Source: an uncultured Flavobacteriales bacterium (GTDB lineage: Bacteria > Bacteroidota > Bacteroidia > Flavobacteriales > Crocinitomicaceae). From it: 19,547 nucleotides of DNA. Below the pieces are notes generated by a model that saw only the letters and a list, made by a program, of their open reading frames with translations, was not told the origin of the DNA and made no database searches. Location of the stretch: contig CAMLIF010000078.1 of NCBI GenBank assembly GCA_946479985.1, positions 1 to 19,547 on the forward strand, given 5' to 3'. Positions 8,146-15,528 of the stretch are shown piece by piece (the first letter of the stretch is position 1; the number at the start of each line of letters is the position of its first letter). The translations under genes were made by a program, and so were the position numbers.

Positions 8146-8388
8146 AAAATGTGTCAAAAATTTAATATAATGTGTTGGTTCCTGTTTCCGAAAGGTTGTA
8201 TGAATTCCTCTAATATTCGGTTCCTAGACTAAAATACTAGATAAATGCTACATAAACAAACTATTAATCAAAGTTTATCATTTCAAACAAGATTATTTCC
8301 ACTCATTTGTGGAATGAGCTAAAACAATGCAGTTAAATTCATCGGTTATTTTCAGATGTTACTTACTTTTGCATCTTCAAATGATAAT
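8146..8388. other. Divergent intergenic region between recQ and tatC
   Basis: This 243-bp AT-rich gap carries the outward promoters of recQ and tatC and no convincing small ORF. It contains two overlapping inverted repeats: TTCCAC/GTGGAA (8297-8302 with 8309-8314) and CTCATT/AATGAG (8302-8307 with 8313-8318). They cannot both form hairpins at once. They lie upstream of the tatC -7 element, so they would act as DNA sites for tatC, if at all. I recognise nothing else here. Confidence 0.5.
8364..8371 (+). promoter_or_regulatory. Bacteroidota -7 element of tatC, TACTTTTG
   Basis: TACTTTTG is a full match to TAnnTTTG, 17 nt before the ATG at 8389. No TTG is seen at the right -33 distance. It lies downstream of the alternative in-frame ATG at 8356, so transcripts from it could only use the ATG at 8389. 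Confidence 0.6.
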
Positions 8389-9192
8389 ATGAGCGAACAG
8401 GAAGAAGGAACACAAATGTCGTTTTTGCAGCATCTTGAGGAGTTGCGCTGGCGCCTGGTTCGTTCTGCCGTAGTTGTGATCGGGCTGGCGATTGTTATTT
8501 ACATTTACCAGGAGTGGATAATGAACAACATTTTCCTCTCAATGAGCAAACCATCCTTTTACACTTTCAACTTTTTCTGTACCCATTTGAACTTCCTTTG
8601 TGTTGACAAAATTCCAATCAATTTTCAGTCAACCACAATGGGCGGTCAATTCACCTATGCCTTGTGGATGAGTTTTTTAGGGGGCGTGGTCCTGGGTTTT
8701 CCCTATGTATTCCATCAGCTTTGGTCCTTTATAAAACCCGGTTTAAAGACTAACGAAAAACAAGTTGTAAAAGGCATTGTATTTTATGTCAGTATTTTAT
8801 TTTTCCTCGGGATACTTTTTGGATACTTTGTTGTAGCACCAATGACCGTTCAATTTTTCGGAACTTACCAGATTGCCAAAGGAATTAAAAACGATTTTAC
8901 GATCAGCTCATATATGAGTACGGTTCTTTCAACCGTTTTCTATTCCGGATTGTTCTTTTTGTTACCCGTTATTGCATATCTCTTAAGCAAGATAGGCATT
9001 GTTTCGTCCGGCTTTCTGAAAAAATACCGCAAGCATGCAATTGTTGGTGTTCTCATTTTGGCCGCTGTAATTACTCCTCCGGAAATGACCTCACAAATCA
9101 TAGTAGCTATTCCAATTGTACTTCTTTATGAAATTGGTATTTGGGTTGTATTGGGCGTTGAGCGTAAACGCAAACGTGAAGAAATGAAATAA
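8389..9192 (+). CDS. tatC: Sec-independent protein translocase subunit TatC
   Basis: Inner-membrane receptor of the twin-arginine pathway, which binds signal peptides of folded proteins. It is 267 residues from the ATG at 8389. Family marks: an N-terminal cytoplasmic segment FLQHLEELRWRLV, six predicted membrane segments, HQLWSFIKPGLKTNEKQ after TM2 (the signal-peptide contact loop), FGYFVVAPMTVQFF, and ITPPEMTSQIIVAIPIVLLYEIGIW in the last helices, ending in a basic tail KRKREE. The first periplasmic loop is long (about 50-80, with two Cys in FFCTHLNFLCVDK), as I recall for Bacteroidota TatC. An upstream ATG at 8356 overlaps the promoter and was rejected. No tatA/tatB is nearby. Confidence 0.96.
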   Translation: MSEQEEGTQMSFLQHLEELRWRLVRSAVVVIGLAIVIYIYQEWIMNNIFLSMSKPSFYTFNFFCTHLNFLCVDKIPINFQSTTMGGQFTYALWMSFLGGVVLGFPYVFHQLWSFIKPGLKTNEKQVVKGIVFYVSILFFLGILFGYFVVAPMTVQFFGTYQIAKGIKNDFTISSYMSTVLSTVFYSGLFFLLPVIAYLLSKIGIVSSGFLKKYRKHAIVGVLILAAVITPPEMTSQIIVAIPIVLLYEIGIWVVLGVERKRKREEMK

Positions 9193-9252
9193 TCCACAAT
9201 CGGTACTTTACAATTTTCCCTAATTTTAATTCCGGAAAGCGCTGAAATTTCG

Positions 9253-9260
9253 TAGCTTTA
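9253..9260 (+). promoter_or_regulatory. Near-consensus -7 element TAGCTTTA
   Basis: TAGCTTTA differs from TAnnTTTG only in the last base and ends 9 nt before the ATG at 9270. No -33 TTG is visible at the expected distance. If used, the mRNA leader would be very short. The DUF5686 gene might instead be read through from tatC, since no terminator is seen in the 77-bp gap. Confidence 0.4.
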
Positions 9261-9269
9261 ACAACGAAC

Positions 9270-11729
9270 ATGCAACGATTATTGATCCTTATTTTATTCG
9301 CGTTTGGCACTTTTTCTATCCAGGCGCAGCAGACAGTTATTTCCGGAACTGTCATTGATCCCGACACTGGCGAAGGATTTCCCGGGGTGCGTGTCGCATT
9401 CATGGAAAGTAAGATAGCTACTTTTACTGACAGTCTTGGGAACTACTCTCTTGCCACATACTACGCCAGTGACAGCTTGCAATTCTATTTCCCGGAATAC
9501 AAAATCGTAAAGAAATTTGTTGAACTCGACCAAACTCAGGTTATTAATTTAACCATGGAACTAGCCGTGACCAATATGGAAGCGGTGATCATTGAGGGAT
9601 CTGGTGAGTTACCTTCTACACGGCTGATCAAAAAAGTAATCGCTAATAAACCTATCAATAACAAGGAAAAACTTTCTTCCTACGGTTATGAATTGTACAA
9701 TAAAATTCAAATTGACCTAAATAATATCGGTGACAAATTCAATGAGCGGGGCTTGGTAAAACGATTAGATGTTGTGATGAATTATCTCGATTCTGCAGAC
9801 AACGACAACACCTATTTACCGCTTCTGTTGAGTGAGAATATCTCCGAATTTTACTTTCAGAACAAGCCGTCGAAGAAAAAGGAAACAGTTTCTGCAACCC
9901 GGATTTCAGGGGTAGAAAACATTCAGCTGAACCAGTTTTTAGGTGAAATGTATCTTGACTTCAATGTTTACGACAATTACATCAACCTCTTCCAAAAAGC
10001 ATTCGTTTCCCCGGCAGCCAACTTTGCACGTACTTATTACAATTACCGTTTGCAGGATTCGATGTTCATCGACAACGATTGGTGTTATTTGCTGAGCTTT
10101 ACTCCGAAAAGAACCGGCGATATGACGTTTGAAGGCGAAATGTGGGTCAACGATACAACCTACGCAATCAAACAAATCAAAGCACACATTTCTCCGTGGG
10201 CAAACATCAATTATGTACAGGATCTGTATATGGAACACCATTTCGATCAGGTGGAAAAAGAAGTTTGGATGCTGACCGAAGAGAAAATGATCATCGACCT
10301 GAAAATCACCAAGGGAACAGAACTTTATGGTTTTTACGGCCGGAAATACAGTTCGCGTAAAAACTTCGAAGTCAATAAAAAATATCCGGAAGATTTCTTC
10401 AAATCTGAAAACACAGTGAGCTTCGAGGAAGGCTCAAAAACCCGTGACGATGCTTATTGGGCAGCTCACAGGCATGTGGAATTAAGCAAACAGGAAAACG
10501 GAATTGATGAAATGGTTGATTCACTGAATGCCGATCCGTTCTTCAGCTTCCTGAAAAACTTTACCTACATGGCATCCACCGGTTATTATCCTTTAGGTAA
10601 AATTGAAATAGGATCTGTTCACGCTTTGGTTGCATTCAATCCTGTTGAAACCTTCCGCACCGGAATGGCCATCAGAACATCCAATAATTTCTCGCGCACC
10701 ATTGAGCTTGGCGGCCGACTGTATTATGGTTTCGGAGATGAGCGCTTTAAATATTCAGCGACTCTGCGACTCAATCTTTCAAAACGAAAGCGCGCGTTAC
10801 TCAACGGGTATTATGTTTATGATATCGAACAACTCGGTCTTTCTCCAACTGCCGCATCAATAGGAAGTACATTCAGTTCCCTTTTACGAACGGGGCCACT
10901 CGATAAATTAACCATGGTTGGAAAAGGCGGACTGAGTCTTGAAAAAGATTTTGGAAAAGATATTGTTCTGTTCACCGGGTTAGAGTGGAAAGAATATACT
11001 CCGCTTGGTTTGGCAGTTTATCAGCGCTACAATAAGGAAGGGGTGATCGAAAATATTTCCCGTATTCAAACCGCTGAAGCTACGGTACGCTTGCGTTATT
11101 GTAAAGACGAAGAGTTTATTTCAGGAGCATTTGACCGTTCTGCAATGACATCTATGCATCCCATTTTCAGCGTTCAGGGAATTTTTGGGATCAAAGGGAT
11201 ATTCGGAAGTGAATATGATTACCAAAAACTAGAGTTTTCCATGGAACACACGCGTACTATCGGAGTTTTGGGAAGGTTGCGTTACGGTTTCAATGCCGGA
11301 TACATTCATGGAACTGTGGCTTATCCTTTCCTGAAAGTGCACGAAGGAAGTCAAAGTTACTGGCTGTACACCAACTCGTTCAACCGGATGAGTTACTTCG
11401 AATTCATTTCAGACCAATACGTTGGGGCTTTCCTGGAGCAGCACTGGCAGGGATTGTTCTTCGACCGGATTCCATTGGTTAAAAAACTGAAATGGCGCCT
11501 GGTTTCAACTGCGCGTGCTACATACGGAAGCCTTTCTGATCGCCATAATTCCGCAATGATTATCCCTGATTTCACCCGGAGATTTGGTAACACACCTTAT
11601 GTGGAAGCATCTTTAGGAATTGAAAACATTTTCAAAGTTGGTCGTATAGATGTTGTTTGGCGTTTGACGCATATATATCCCGGAATTTCACCTATTGGAA
11701 TTCGCGCCCGCTGGTCGCTTAATTTTTAA
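9270..11729 (+). CDS. DUF5686 / carboxypeptidase-regulatory-like outer-membrane protein
   Basis: An 819-residue protein. It has a signal peptide (about 1-19, ending SIQAQ). A CarboxypepD_reg-like beta sandwich (about 22-105: VISGTVIDPDTGEGFPGVRVAF, TDSLGNYSL) resembles the N-terminal extensions of TonB-dependent receptors. A long DUF5686 region follows, with a periplasmic part (about 110-400: TRLIKKVIANK, MTFEGEMWVNDTTYAI) and an aromatic beta-barrel-like C-terminal half ending ARWSLNF, the terminal Phe being typical of outer-membrane barrels. There is no plug domain, so it is not a TonB receptor proper. The family's function is unknown. The PLDc_N-TPR gene starts 7 nt after its stop, so the two are probably cotranscribed. 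Confidence 0.93.
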   Translation: MQRLLILILFAFGTFSIQAQQTVISGTVIDPDTGEGFPGVRVAFMESKIATFTDSLGNYSLATYYASDSLQFYFPEYKIVKKFVELDQTQVINLTMELAVTNMEAVIIEGSGELPSTRLIKKVIANKPINNKEKLSSYGYELYNKIQIDLNNIGDKFNERGLVKRLDVVMNYLDSADNDNTYLPLLLSENISEFYFQNKPSKKKETVSATRISGVENIQLNQFLGEMYLDFNVYDNYINLFQKAFVSPAANFARTYYNYRLQDSMFIDNDWCYLLSFTPKRTGDMTFEGEMWVNDTTYAIKQIKAHISPWANINYVQDLYMEHHFDQVEKEVWMLTEEKMIIDLKITKGTELYGFYGRKYSSRKNFEVNKKYPEDFFKSENTVSFEEGSKTRDDAYWAAHRHVELSKQENGIDEMVDSLNADPFFSFLKNFTYMASTGYYPLGKIEIGSVHALVAFNPVETFRTGMAIRTSNNFSRTIELGGRLYYGFGDERFKYSATLRLNLSKRKRALLNGYYVYDIEQLGLSPTAASIGSTFSSLLRTGPLDKLTMVGKGGLSLEKDFGKDIVLFTGLEWKEYTPLGLAVYQRYNKEGVIENISRIQTAEATVRLRYCKDEEFISGAFDRSAMTSMHPIFSVQGIFGIKGIFGSEYDYQKLEFSMEHTRTIGVLGRLRYGFNAGYIHGTVAYPFLKVHEGSQSYWLYTNSFNRMSYFEFISDQYVGAFLEQHWQGLFFDRIPLVKKLKWRLVSTARATYGSLSDRHNSAMIIPDFTRRFGNTPYVEASLGIENIFKVGRIDVVWRLTHIYPGISPIGIRARWSLNF

Positions 11730-11736
11730 ATCGCGT

Positions 11737-12504
11737 ATGCAGATTTTTTCTTTTTTTTATCAGTACTATTATCTCGTTCTTATTTTACAGGCCTTTTGTG
11801 TATTTCATTGCATGCGAAAAGGAAACTCACAACAATGGATTTGGCTAATAGTTTTCCTTCCGGCAATTGGTTGTTTCGTTTATCTCTTCACTGAAGTAGT
11901 CACAAAAAACCAGGTGAAGTCTGTTACAAGTAATGTAGAATCTGTTATACGCCCACAAGGCAGAATACGTGATCTGGAAGAAGCTTTTAAATTTTCAGAC
12001 AGTTTTGAGAACCGGTTGCTCTTAGCACAGGCTTACCATAATTCGGGAAGAACGGACGAAGCAATTAAACTATATGAAGAAGGCAAGCAGGGTGTTTTCG
12101 CGAACGATACGCATTTGATAGTCTTGCTTATAGAAGCATATTTTGAAAAAGAAAGGTATTCCGACATTTGTACAATTGCAGCAGTAATATCCAATCATCC
12201 GGATTTCAAAAAATCACATTCAAGAATATTGTTTGCTCTATCGCTTGAGAAATGCCAGGACATACAAAGTGCCGAAGAACATTTGGCGTCTTTTCAAGCC
12301 CGCTATTCTGATTTCGAAGGGAAATATGAATATGCCTGTTTTCTGATTCGACACAACAAACGGGAGCAAGCCGTAAAGATCCTCGAAGACGCAAAAGAAG
12401 AAAGTTCACGTATGACACGTGGTGAAAGAAGAAACCATGATTATTGGATCAGGCAGTCGTTAAATAAGCTCCAAGAAATGAGCAAGTCTCCGGTATTGTC
12501 ATAA
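11737..12504 (+). CDS. PLDc_N-type membrane protein with TPR repeats
   Basis: A 255-residue protein from the ATG at 11737. An in-frame ATG at 11695 lies inside the previous gene's coding end and was rejected. Two membrane segments (about 8-25 and 33-51: YYYLVLILQAFCVFHCMR, WIWLIVFLPAIGCFVYLF) match the phospholipase-D nuclease N-terminal (PLDc_N) pattern, a membrane anchor without catalytic residues; no HKD motif is present. From about residue 75 onward there are TPR-like helices (RIRDLEEAFKFSDSFENRLLLAQAYHNSGRTDEAIKLYEEG, YEYACFLIRHNKREQAVKILEDA), expected on the cytoplasmic side as a protein-binding scaffold. It is probably cotranscribed with the DUF5686 gene; lptB starts 30 nt after its stop. 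The partner is unknown. Confidence 0.88.
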   Translation: MQIFSFFYQYYYLVLILQAFCVFHCMRKGNSQQWIWLIVFLPAIGCFVYLFTEVVTKNQVKSVTSNVESVIRPQGRIRDLEEAFKFSDSFENRLLLAQAYHNSGRTDEAIKLYEEGKQGVFANDTHLIVLLIEAYFEKERYSDICTIAAVISNHPDFKKSHSRILFALSLEKCQDIQSAEEHLASFQARYSDFEGKYEYACFLIRHNKREQAVKILEDAKEESSRMTRGERRNHDYWIRQSLNKLQEMSKSPVLS

Positions 12505-12527
12505 TCCGGTCAAAAGTCATAGCTTTG
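12496..12527 (+). promoter_or_regulatory. lptB promoter: TTG-N21-TAGCTTTG
   Basis: TTG at 12496-12498 and a perfect TAGCTTTG at 12520-12527 (21-bp spacer) lie over the end of the TPR gene and the 30-bp gap. The -7 element ends only 7 nt before the lptB GTG at 12535, so transcription would start within a few bases of the start codon. lptB may also be read through from upstream. Confidence 0.6.
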
Positions 12528-12534
12528 TACCCGC

Positions 12535-13266
12535 GTGAAACTGTATACAGAACATATTAAGAAGACTTATAAAGGTCGGCCGGTTGTAAAAGGCGTTACC
12601 ATTGAAGTAAACCAGGGAGAAATTGTTGGTTTGCTCGGACCAAACGGAGCCGGTAAAACAACCTCTTTCTATATGATGGTTGGGTTGGTGAAACCAGACG
12701 AAGGAAAAGTATTTCTGGATGATACAGAGATTACGCATTACCCTATGTACCGCCGTTCACAACTGGGCATTGGTTATTTACCGCAGGAAGTTTCCGTATT
12801 CCGTAAACTGACTGTAGAGGACAATATCCTGGCTATTCTTGAGATGACTGATCTTTCAAAGCCACAGCGCAAAGAACGTTTGGAACAGCTGCTGGAAGAA
12901 TTTTCATTGACCAACGTTCGTAAAAACCTTGGTAACAGATTGTCGGGTGGTGAGAAAAGGCGTACTGAAATTGCACGAGCCCTGGCAACTAATCCGAAAT
13001 TCGTTTTATTGGATGAACCTTTTGCAGGCGTGGATCCGATTGCGGTAGAAGACATTCAGAGCATTGTTTCGGAGCTTAGGAAAAAGAATATCGGAATTCT
13101 GATCACCGACCACAATGTTCAGGAAACACTTTCTATTACAAACAGAGCCTACTTGCTGTTTGAAGGAAGTATTCTGAAATCGGGAACTGCCGAAGAGCTT
13201 GCCAACGATGAACAGGTTCGTAAAGTTTATTTGGGACAGAATTTTGTGCTGAGAAAACCGTTGTAA
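12535..13266 (+). CDS. lptB: LPS export ABC transporter ATP-binding protein LptB
   Basis: Cytoplasmic ATPase of the LptB2FG complex that extracts LPS from the inner membrane and drives it to the outer membrane. It is 243 residues from a GTG start. The N-terminus [20 protein letters not shown] aligns with the usual LptB start, so the GTG is credible and no nearby ATG fits. Motifs: Walker [10 protein letters not shown] (35-43), Q-loop Gln84 in [18 protein letters not shown], signature LSGGEKRR (136-143), Walker [14 protein letters not shown] (156-168) and switch His193 in ITDHNV. ILEMTD and [12 protein letters not shown] are typical of LptB rather than generic ABC ATPases. The predicted promoter implies a nearly leaderless mRNA. 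No lptA/C/F/G is in view. Confidence 0.95.
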   Translation: MKLYTEHIKKTYKGRPVVKGVTIEVNQGEIVGLLGPNGAGKTTSFYMMVGLVKPDEGKVFLDDTEITHYPMYRRSQLGIGYLPQEVSVFRKLTVEDNILAILEMTDLSKPQRKERLEQLLEEFSLTNVRKNLGNRLSGGEKRRTEIARALATNPKFVLLDEPFAGVDPIAVEDIQSIVSELRKKNIGILITDHNVQETLSITNRAYLLFEGSILKSGTAEELANDEQVRKVYLGQNFVLRKPL

Positions 13267-13351
13267 TTACGGAAAATCAATATGCGGCGCCATTTTCCCG
13301 TCTAACCGGTAATTCGTAATTTCCAATTCATAATTCGATATTGGAGTCTGT

Positions 13352-13386
13352 GCCGTCAGCCCGAGTGATTTCGGTCTGCTAGCGGC
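13352..13386. repeat. Imperfect 35-bp dyad, possible intergenic repeat remnant
   Basis: GCCGTCAGC (13352-13360) faces GCTAGCGGC (13378-13386) with 7 of 9 pairs, and CCGA (13361-13364) faces TCGG (13371-13374) inside it, around GTGATT. It lies in the 200-bp gap after lptB and is GC-richer than its surroundings. The TCAGCCCGAGTGATTTCGG part resembles a short intergenic repeat I recall from other Flavobacteria. There is no U-tract, so it is unlikely to be the lptB terminator. Confidence 0.4.
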
Positions 13387-13415
13387 GGATCAAAATATTA
13401 TTGAAGACAAGGCAC

Positions 13416-13444
13416 AAAAAAAAGCCTCTTGTGGGAGAGACTTT
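13416..13444 (-). terminator. Intrinsic terminator of the small lipoprotein gene
   Basis: On the minus strand AAAGTCTCT (13444-13436) pairs with AGAGGCTTT (13429-13421), with one internal mismatch and a 6-nt loop, followed by a run of T (through 13416). It lies 22 nt downstream of the lipoprotein stop at 13467 and points the right way. Confidence 0.8.
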
Positions 13445-13466
13445 AGTTTTCCTTTGGAATTTTGGT

Positions 13467-13607
13467 TTATTTAGACGCTAAATCTGAATTCTCAGTTTGA
13501 TCTACGCTTCCGTAAGCTTCGCAGTGACCTCCTTTAGAAGAACCACAAGATGCTACTACTGTTAATAACGCTGCTACAGCGGCTAATGCAAAAAATCTTT
13601 TCATCAT
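13467..13607 (-). CDS. Small (46-residue) lipoprotein
   Basis: A complete short gene: two tandem ATGs (13607 and 13604), 46 residues, TAA at 13467-13469. The N-terminus MMKRFFALAAVAALLTVVASC is a lipoprotein signal peptide with lipobox VASC, lipidated at Cys21. The mature part is only 26 residues, starting CGSSKGGHCEAYGSVDQ and ending NSDLASK, with a second cysteine at 29. I recall similar tiny lipoproteins (a Cys-x-Ala-Tyr-Gly core and a DLA-K end) in other Bacteroidota but no function. It has its own terminator and a TAGATTTG -7 element 42 nt upstream, and stands divergent from the barrel protein gene. Membrane location is inferred from the lipobox. Confidence 0.85.
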   Translation of the reverse strand: MMKRFFALAAVAALLTVVASCGSSKGGHCEAYGSVDQTENSDLASK

Positions 13608-13634
13608 CTTATTACTTTTTTATAGTTCAACTAG

Positions 13635-13666
13635 TTGGTGTTCGTAATACAAATCTATTACTTTTA
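13635..13666. promoter_or_regulatory. Overlapping divergent promoters (lipoprotein and barrel protein)
   Basis: Minus strand: TAGATTTG (13657-13650), a perfect -7 element, 42 nt before the lipoprotein ATG. Plus strand: TTG (13635-13637), 21-bp spacer, TACTTTTA (13659-13666), one base off consensus, with about 67 nt of leader before the ATG at 13734. The two share the same few bases, so transcription in one direction may interfere with the other. Confidence 0.45.
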
Positions 13667-13733
13667 ACGTTAATAGAAAAGTATTATTATCCACAACGGG
13701 TATTTGAAATTGTTGAAACACTGTTTTATACGG

Positions 13734-15425
13734 ATGAATTGTCGCTTTGGCTTAGTATTTTACTTACTTTTTTTTACTTCGGTATTTTCCTGGTCTCAGT
13801 CTACGGCGAAATTCAATATCAGCGACTTAAAAACCATTACAAAGCAGCAATCTGTTGAGTTTTTCGGGCAGCTGGAGCTGGAAATCAAACTAAACGATCT
13901 CCGGCAGCTTGCCTATAAAAGGGGATTTATAGGCTTCTCCATCGACAGTATTCAAAAGGTAGATTCATTAAATTCAGTAGTTCACGGATCGCTTGGACCA
14001 AAATACAAATCCATCCGGCTTTTTTTCTCCGATTCGAGTCAACTGGCAATGCGCAATGTTGGAATCAATGTTGTTCGATCCCGAAATTCGGTTGTTCCTA
14101 CCAGTCCCGAAGCAATCGGAAGTTATCTGAGTTCTGTTGTAGAAGCTTTCGAAACACAGGGTTTTCCTTTTATTCGTCTGCAGTTTGATTCTTTATCTGT
14201 CACCGATGGAAATCTAAGCGTGGTTTTAAACGTAGATCCCGGACCCACCATTTATTGGTCGCGGGTAGAAATTGTGAGTGCGAAAGACAAATTCTCAGAA
14301 CGATTCATAGAAGCCTATTTTCATATCCAGAAAGGTGCACTTTTCAACCAGGAAGACCTGGACCAGCTGCCGTCACGGATGAGACAACTGAGTTTCCTGA
14401 AAGAAACAAAGCCATCCGAATTACTTTTCACCAATGAAGGAGCTGTTCTATTTCTCTACCTGGCATCAAAACCGGTTTCTTCTTTCAGCGGAACTGTGGG
14501 TTTACAACAAGATCCTGTTACATTAACTACTCAATTTACCGGGGATATCCGCCTGAAACTCCTGAACAGCTTTAAACGCGGCGAATTATTCGAATTATCC
14601 TGGCGAAGTATCCAGGCAGGAAGCCCGCAGTTGAAAATGAATGCCAGTATTCCGTTTCTTTTTAAAACACCGTTCGGAGTAGATGGTAATTTCAATCTTT
14701 TCAAACGCGATTCATCGTTTCTTGAATTAAAAGGGAGTTTCGGTGTGAATTATTATTTGTCTTCCGGAAATCAACTGAAAGCATTTTATCAGCGAAATTC
14801 ATCCAACGTATTAAGCGGTTCGAGCTCTTTGCTCAATTACGGTTCTGCAACAAGCAATCAATACGGTTTGAGCGTTCAGCACCAGGAAGTTGATTATATT
14901 CCGAATCCGAAGAAAGGTTCCATCTGGTCTGTAACCGCTGCAGCCGGAAACCGAACATTAACCAAAGACAGTGTAACTACCGAGAGCTTAATTTACAGTA
15001 CTTCCGCGAAAGCCGATTTGTTTGTTCCGCTCGGAAAACGATTTGTTTTTAAGCTGACGGGAACCGCTGAGTCGTTCTTTACCGACAATATTCAGCAAAA
15101 CGAATTACTGCGTTTCGGAGGAAACAACATTCAGCGCGGATTTTTGGAAGATGAACTTCTCGCTACTTCGCGCATTACGGGAACAGCCGAATTCCGCCTG
15201 ATCCTGGATCAAAACAGTAATTTATTCGTCTTTTACGATCAGAGCTGGTACGAACGAAATGTAGGCAGTTATGTAAACGATACACCTTACGGTTTTGGAA
15301 CCGGCCTTTCTTTCGGCACCAATCTCGGCATTTTCTCCATCTCAGTTGCCTTGGGAAAACAGTTCAGCAATCCGGTTTTGCTTCGCGACTCGAAAGTACA
15401 CGTAGGCTATGTGGCATATTTTTAA
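13734..15425 (+). CDS. BamA/TamA/ShlB-like outer-membrane barrel protein
   Basis: A 563-residue protein from the ATG at 13734; the frame also offers a TTG at 13704, but the ATG begins the cleaner signal peptide (MNCRFGLVFYLLFFTSVFSWSQS). The periplasmic half (about 60-235) looks POTRA-like: SYLSSVVEAFETQGFPFIRLQF, GNLSVVLNVDPGPTIYWSRVEI, FHIQKGALFNQEDLDQLPSRMRQL. The rest is a beta-barrel with the Omp85 loop-6-like motif GGNNIQRGFLEDEL, then AEFRLILDQNSNLFVFYDQSWY and a C-terminal strand ending VGYVAYF. Omp85/two-partner proteins insert or secrete proteins through the outer membrane, but it is too short for BamA (fewer POTRAs), and no secreted partner is adjacent. Role is unassigned. Confidence 0.85.
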   Translation: MNCRFGLVFYLLFFTSVFSWSQSTAKFNISDLKTITKQQSVEFFGQLELEIKLNDLRQLAYKRGFIGFSIDSIQKVDSLNSVVHGSLGPKYKSIRLFFSDSSQLAMRNVGINVVRSRNSVVPTSPEAIGSYLSSVVEAFETQGFPFIRLQFDSLSVTDGNLSVVLNVDPGPTIYWSRVEIVSAKDKFSERFIEAYFHIQKGALFNQEDLDQLPSRMRQLSFLKETKPSELLFTNEGAVLFLYLASKPVSSFSGTVGLQQDPVTLTTQFTGDIRLKLLNSFKRGELFELSWRSIQAGSPQLKMNASIPFLFKTPFGVDGNFNLFKRDSSFLELKGSFGVNYYLSSGNQLKAFYQRNSSNVLSGSSSLLNYGSATSNQYGLSVQHQEVDYIPNPKKGSIWSVTAAAGNRTLTKDSVTTESLIYSTSAKADLFVPLGKRFVFKLTGTAESFFTDNIQQNELLRFGGNNIQRGFLEDELLATSRITGTAEFRLILDQNSNLFVFYDQSWYERNVGSYVNDTPYGFGTGLSFGTNLGIFSISVALGKQFSNPVLLRDSKVHVGYVAYF

Positions 15426-15471
15426 TTATTAAAATAACTCTTGATAATTCCATCATTCATTAATAATTAAT

Positions 15472-15491
15472 TTCGGATAAACTTGTCCGAA
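15472..15491. promoter_or_regulatory. 20-bp palindromic operator candidate upstream of the Rrf2 gene
   Basis: TTCGGATAA-AC-TTGTCCGAA is an inverted repeat with 8 of 9 positions paired around a 2-bp centre. It covers the -33 TTG (15483-15485) of the Rrf2 gene's own promoter, the arrangement expected for autorepression by a dimeric Rrf2 protein. Size and symmetry fit Rrf2 operators in general; I do not recognise the exact consensus. Confidence 0.7.
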
Positions 15492-15512
15492 TAAAATAAA
15501 TATGTACATTTG
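15483..15512 (+). promoter_or_regulatory. Promoter of the Rrf2 gene: TTG-N19-TACATTTG
   Basis: TTG (15483-15485) and TACATTTG (15505-15512) are separated by 19 bp, a textbook Bacteroidota promoter and the best in the window. The -7 element ends 16 nt before the ATG at 15529. Confidence 0.8.
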
Positions 15513-15528
15513 TAGGAAATAAATCAGA

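Noticed and set aside
8356..8388. Longer tatC start at ATG 8356
   Set aside because: It lies upstream of the TACTTTTG element and adds residues that are not TatC-like.
11695..11736. Longer start for the PLDc_N-TPR protein
   Set aside because: It overlaps the end of the DUF5686 coding region; the ATG at 11737 gives the expected N-terminal membrane segment.
13550..13858. 102-codon plus-strand frame overlapping the lipoprotein and the start of the barrel protein gene
   Set aside because: It conflicts with two better-supported genes, and its composition (Leu/Tyr/Phe runs) looks like chance translation.
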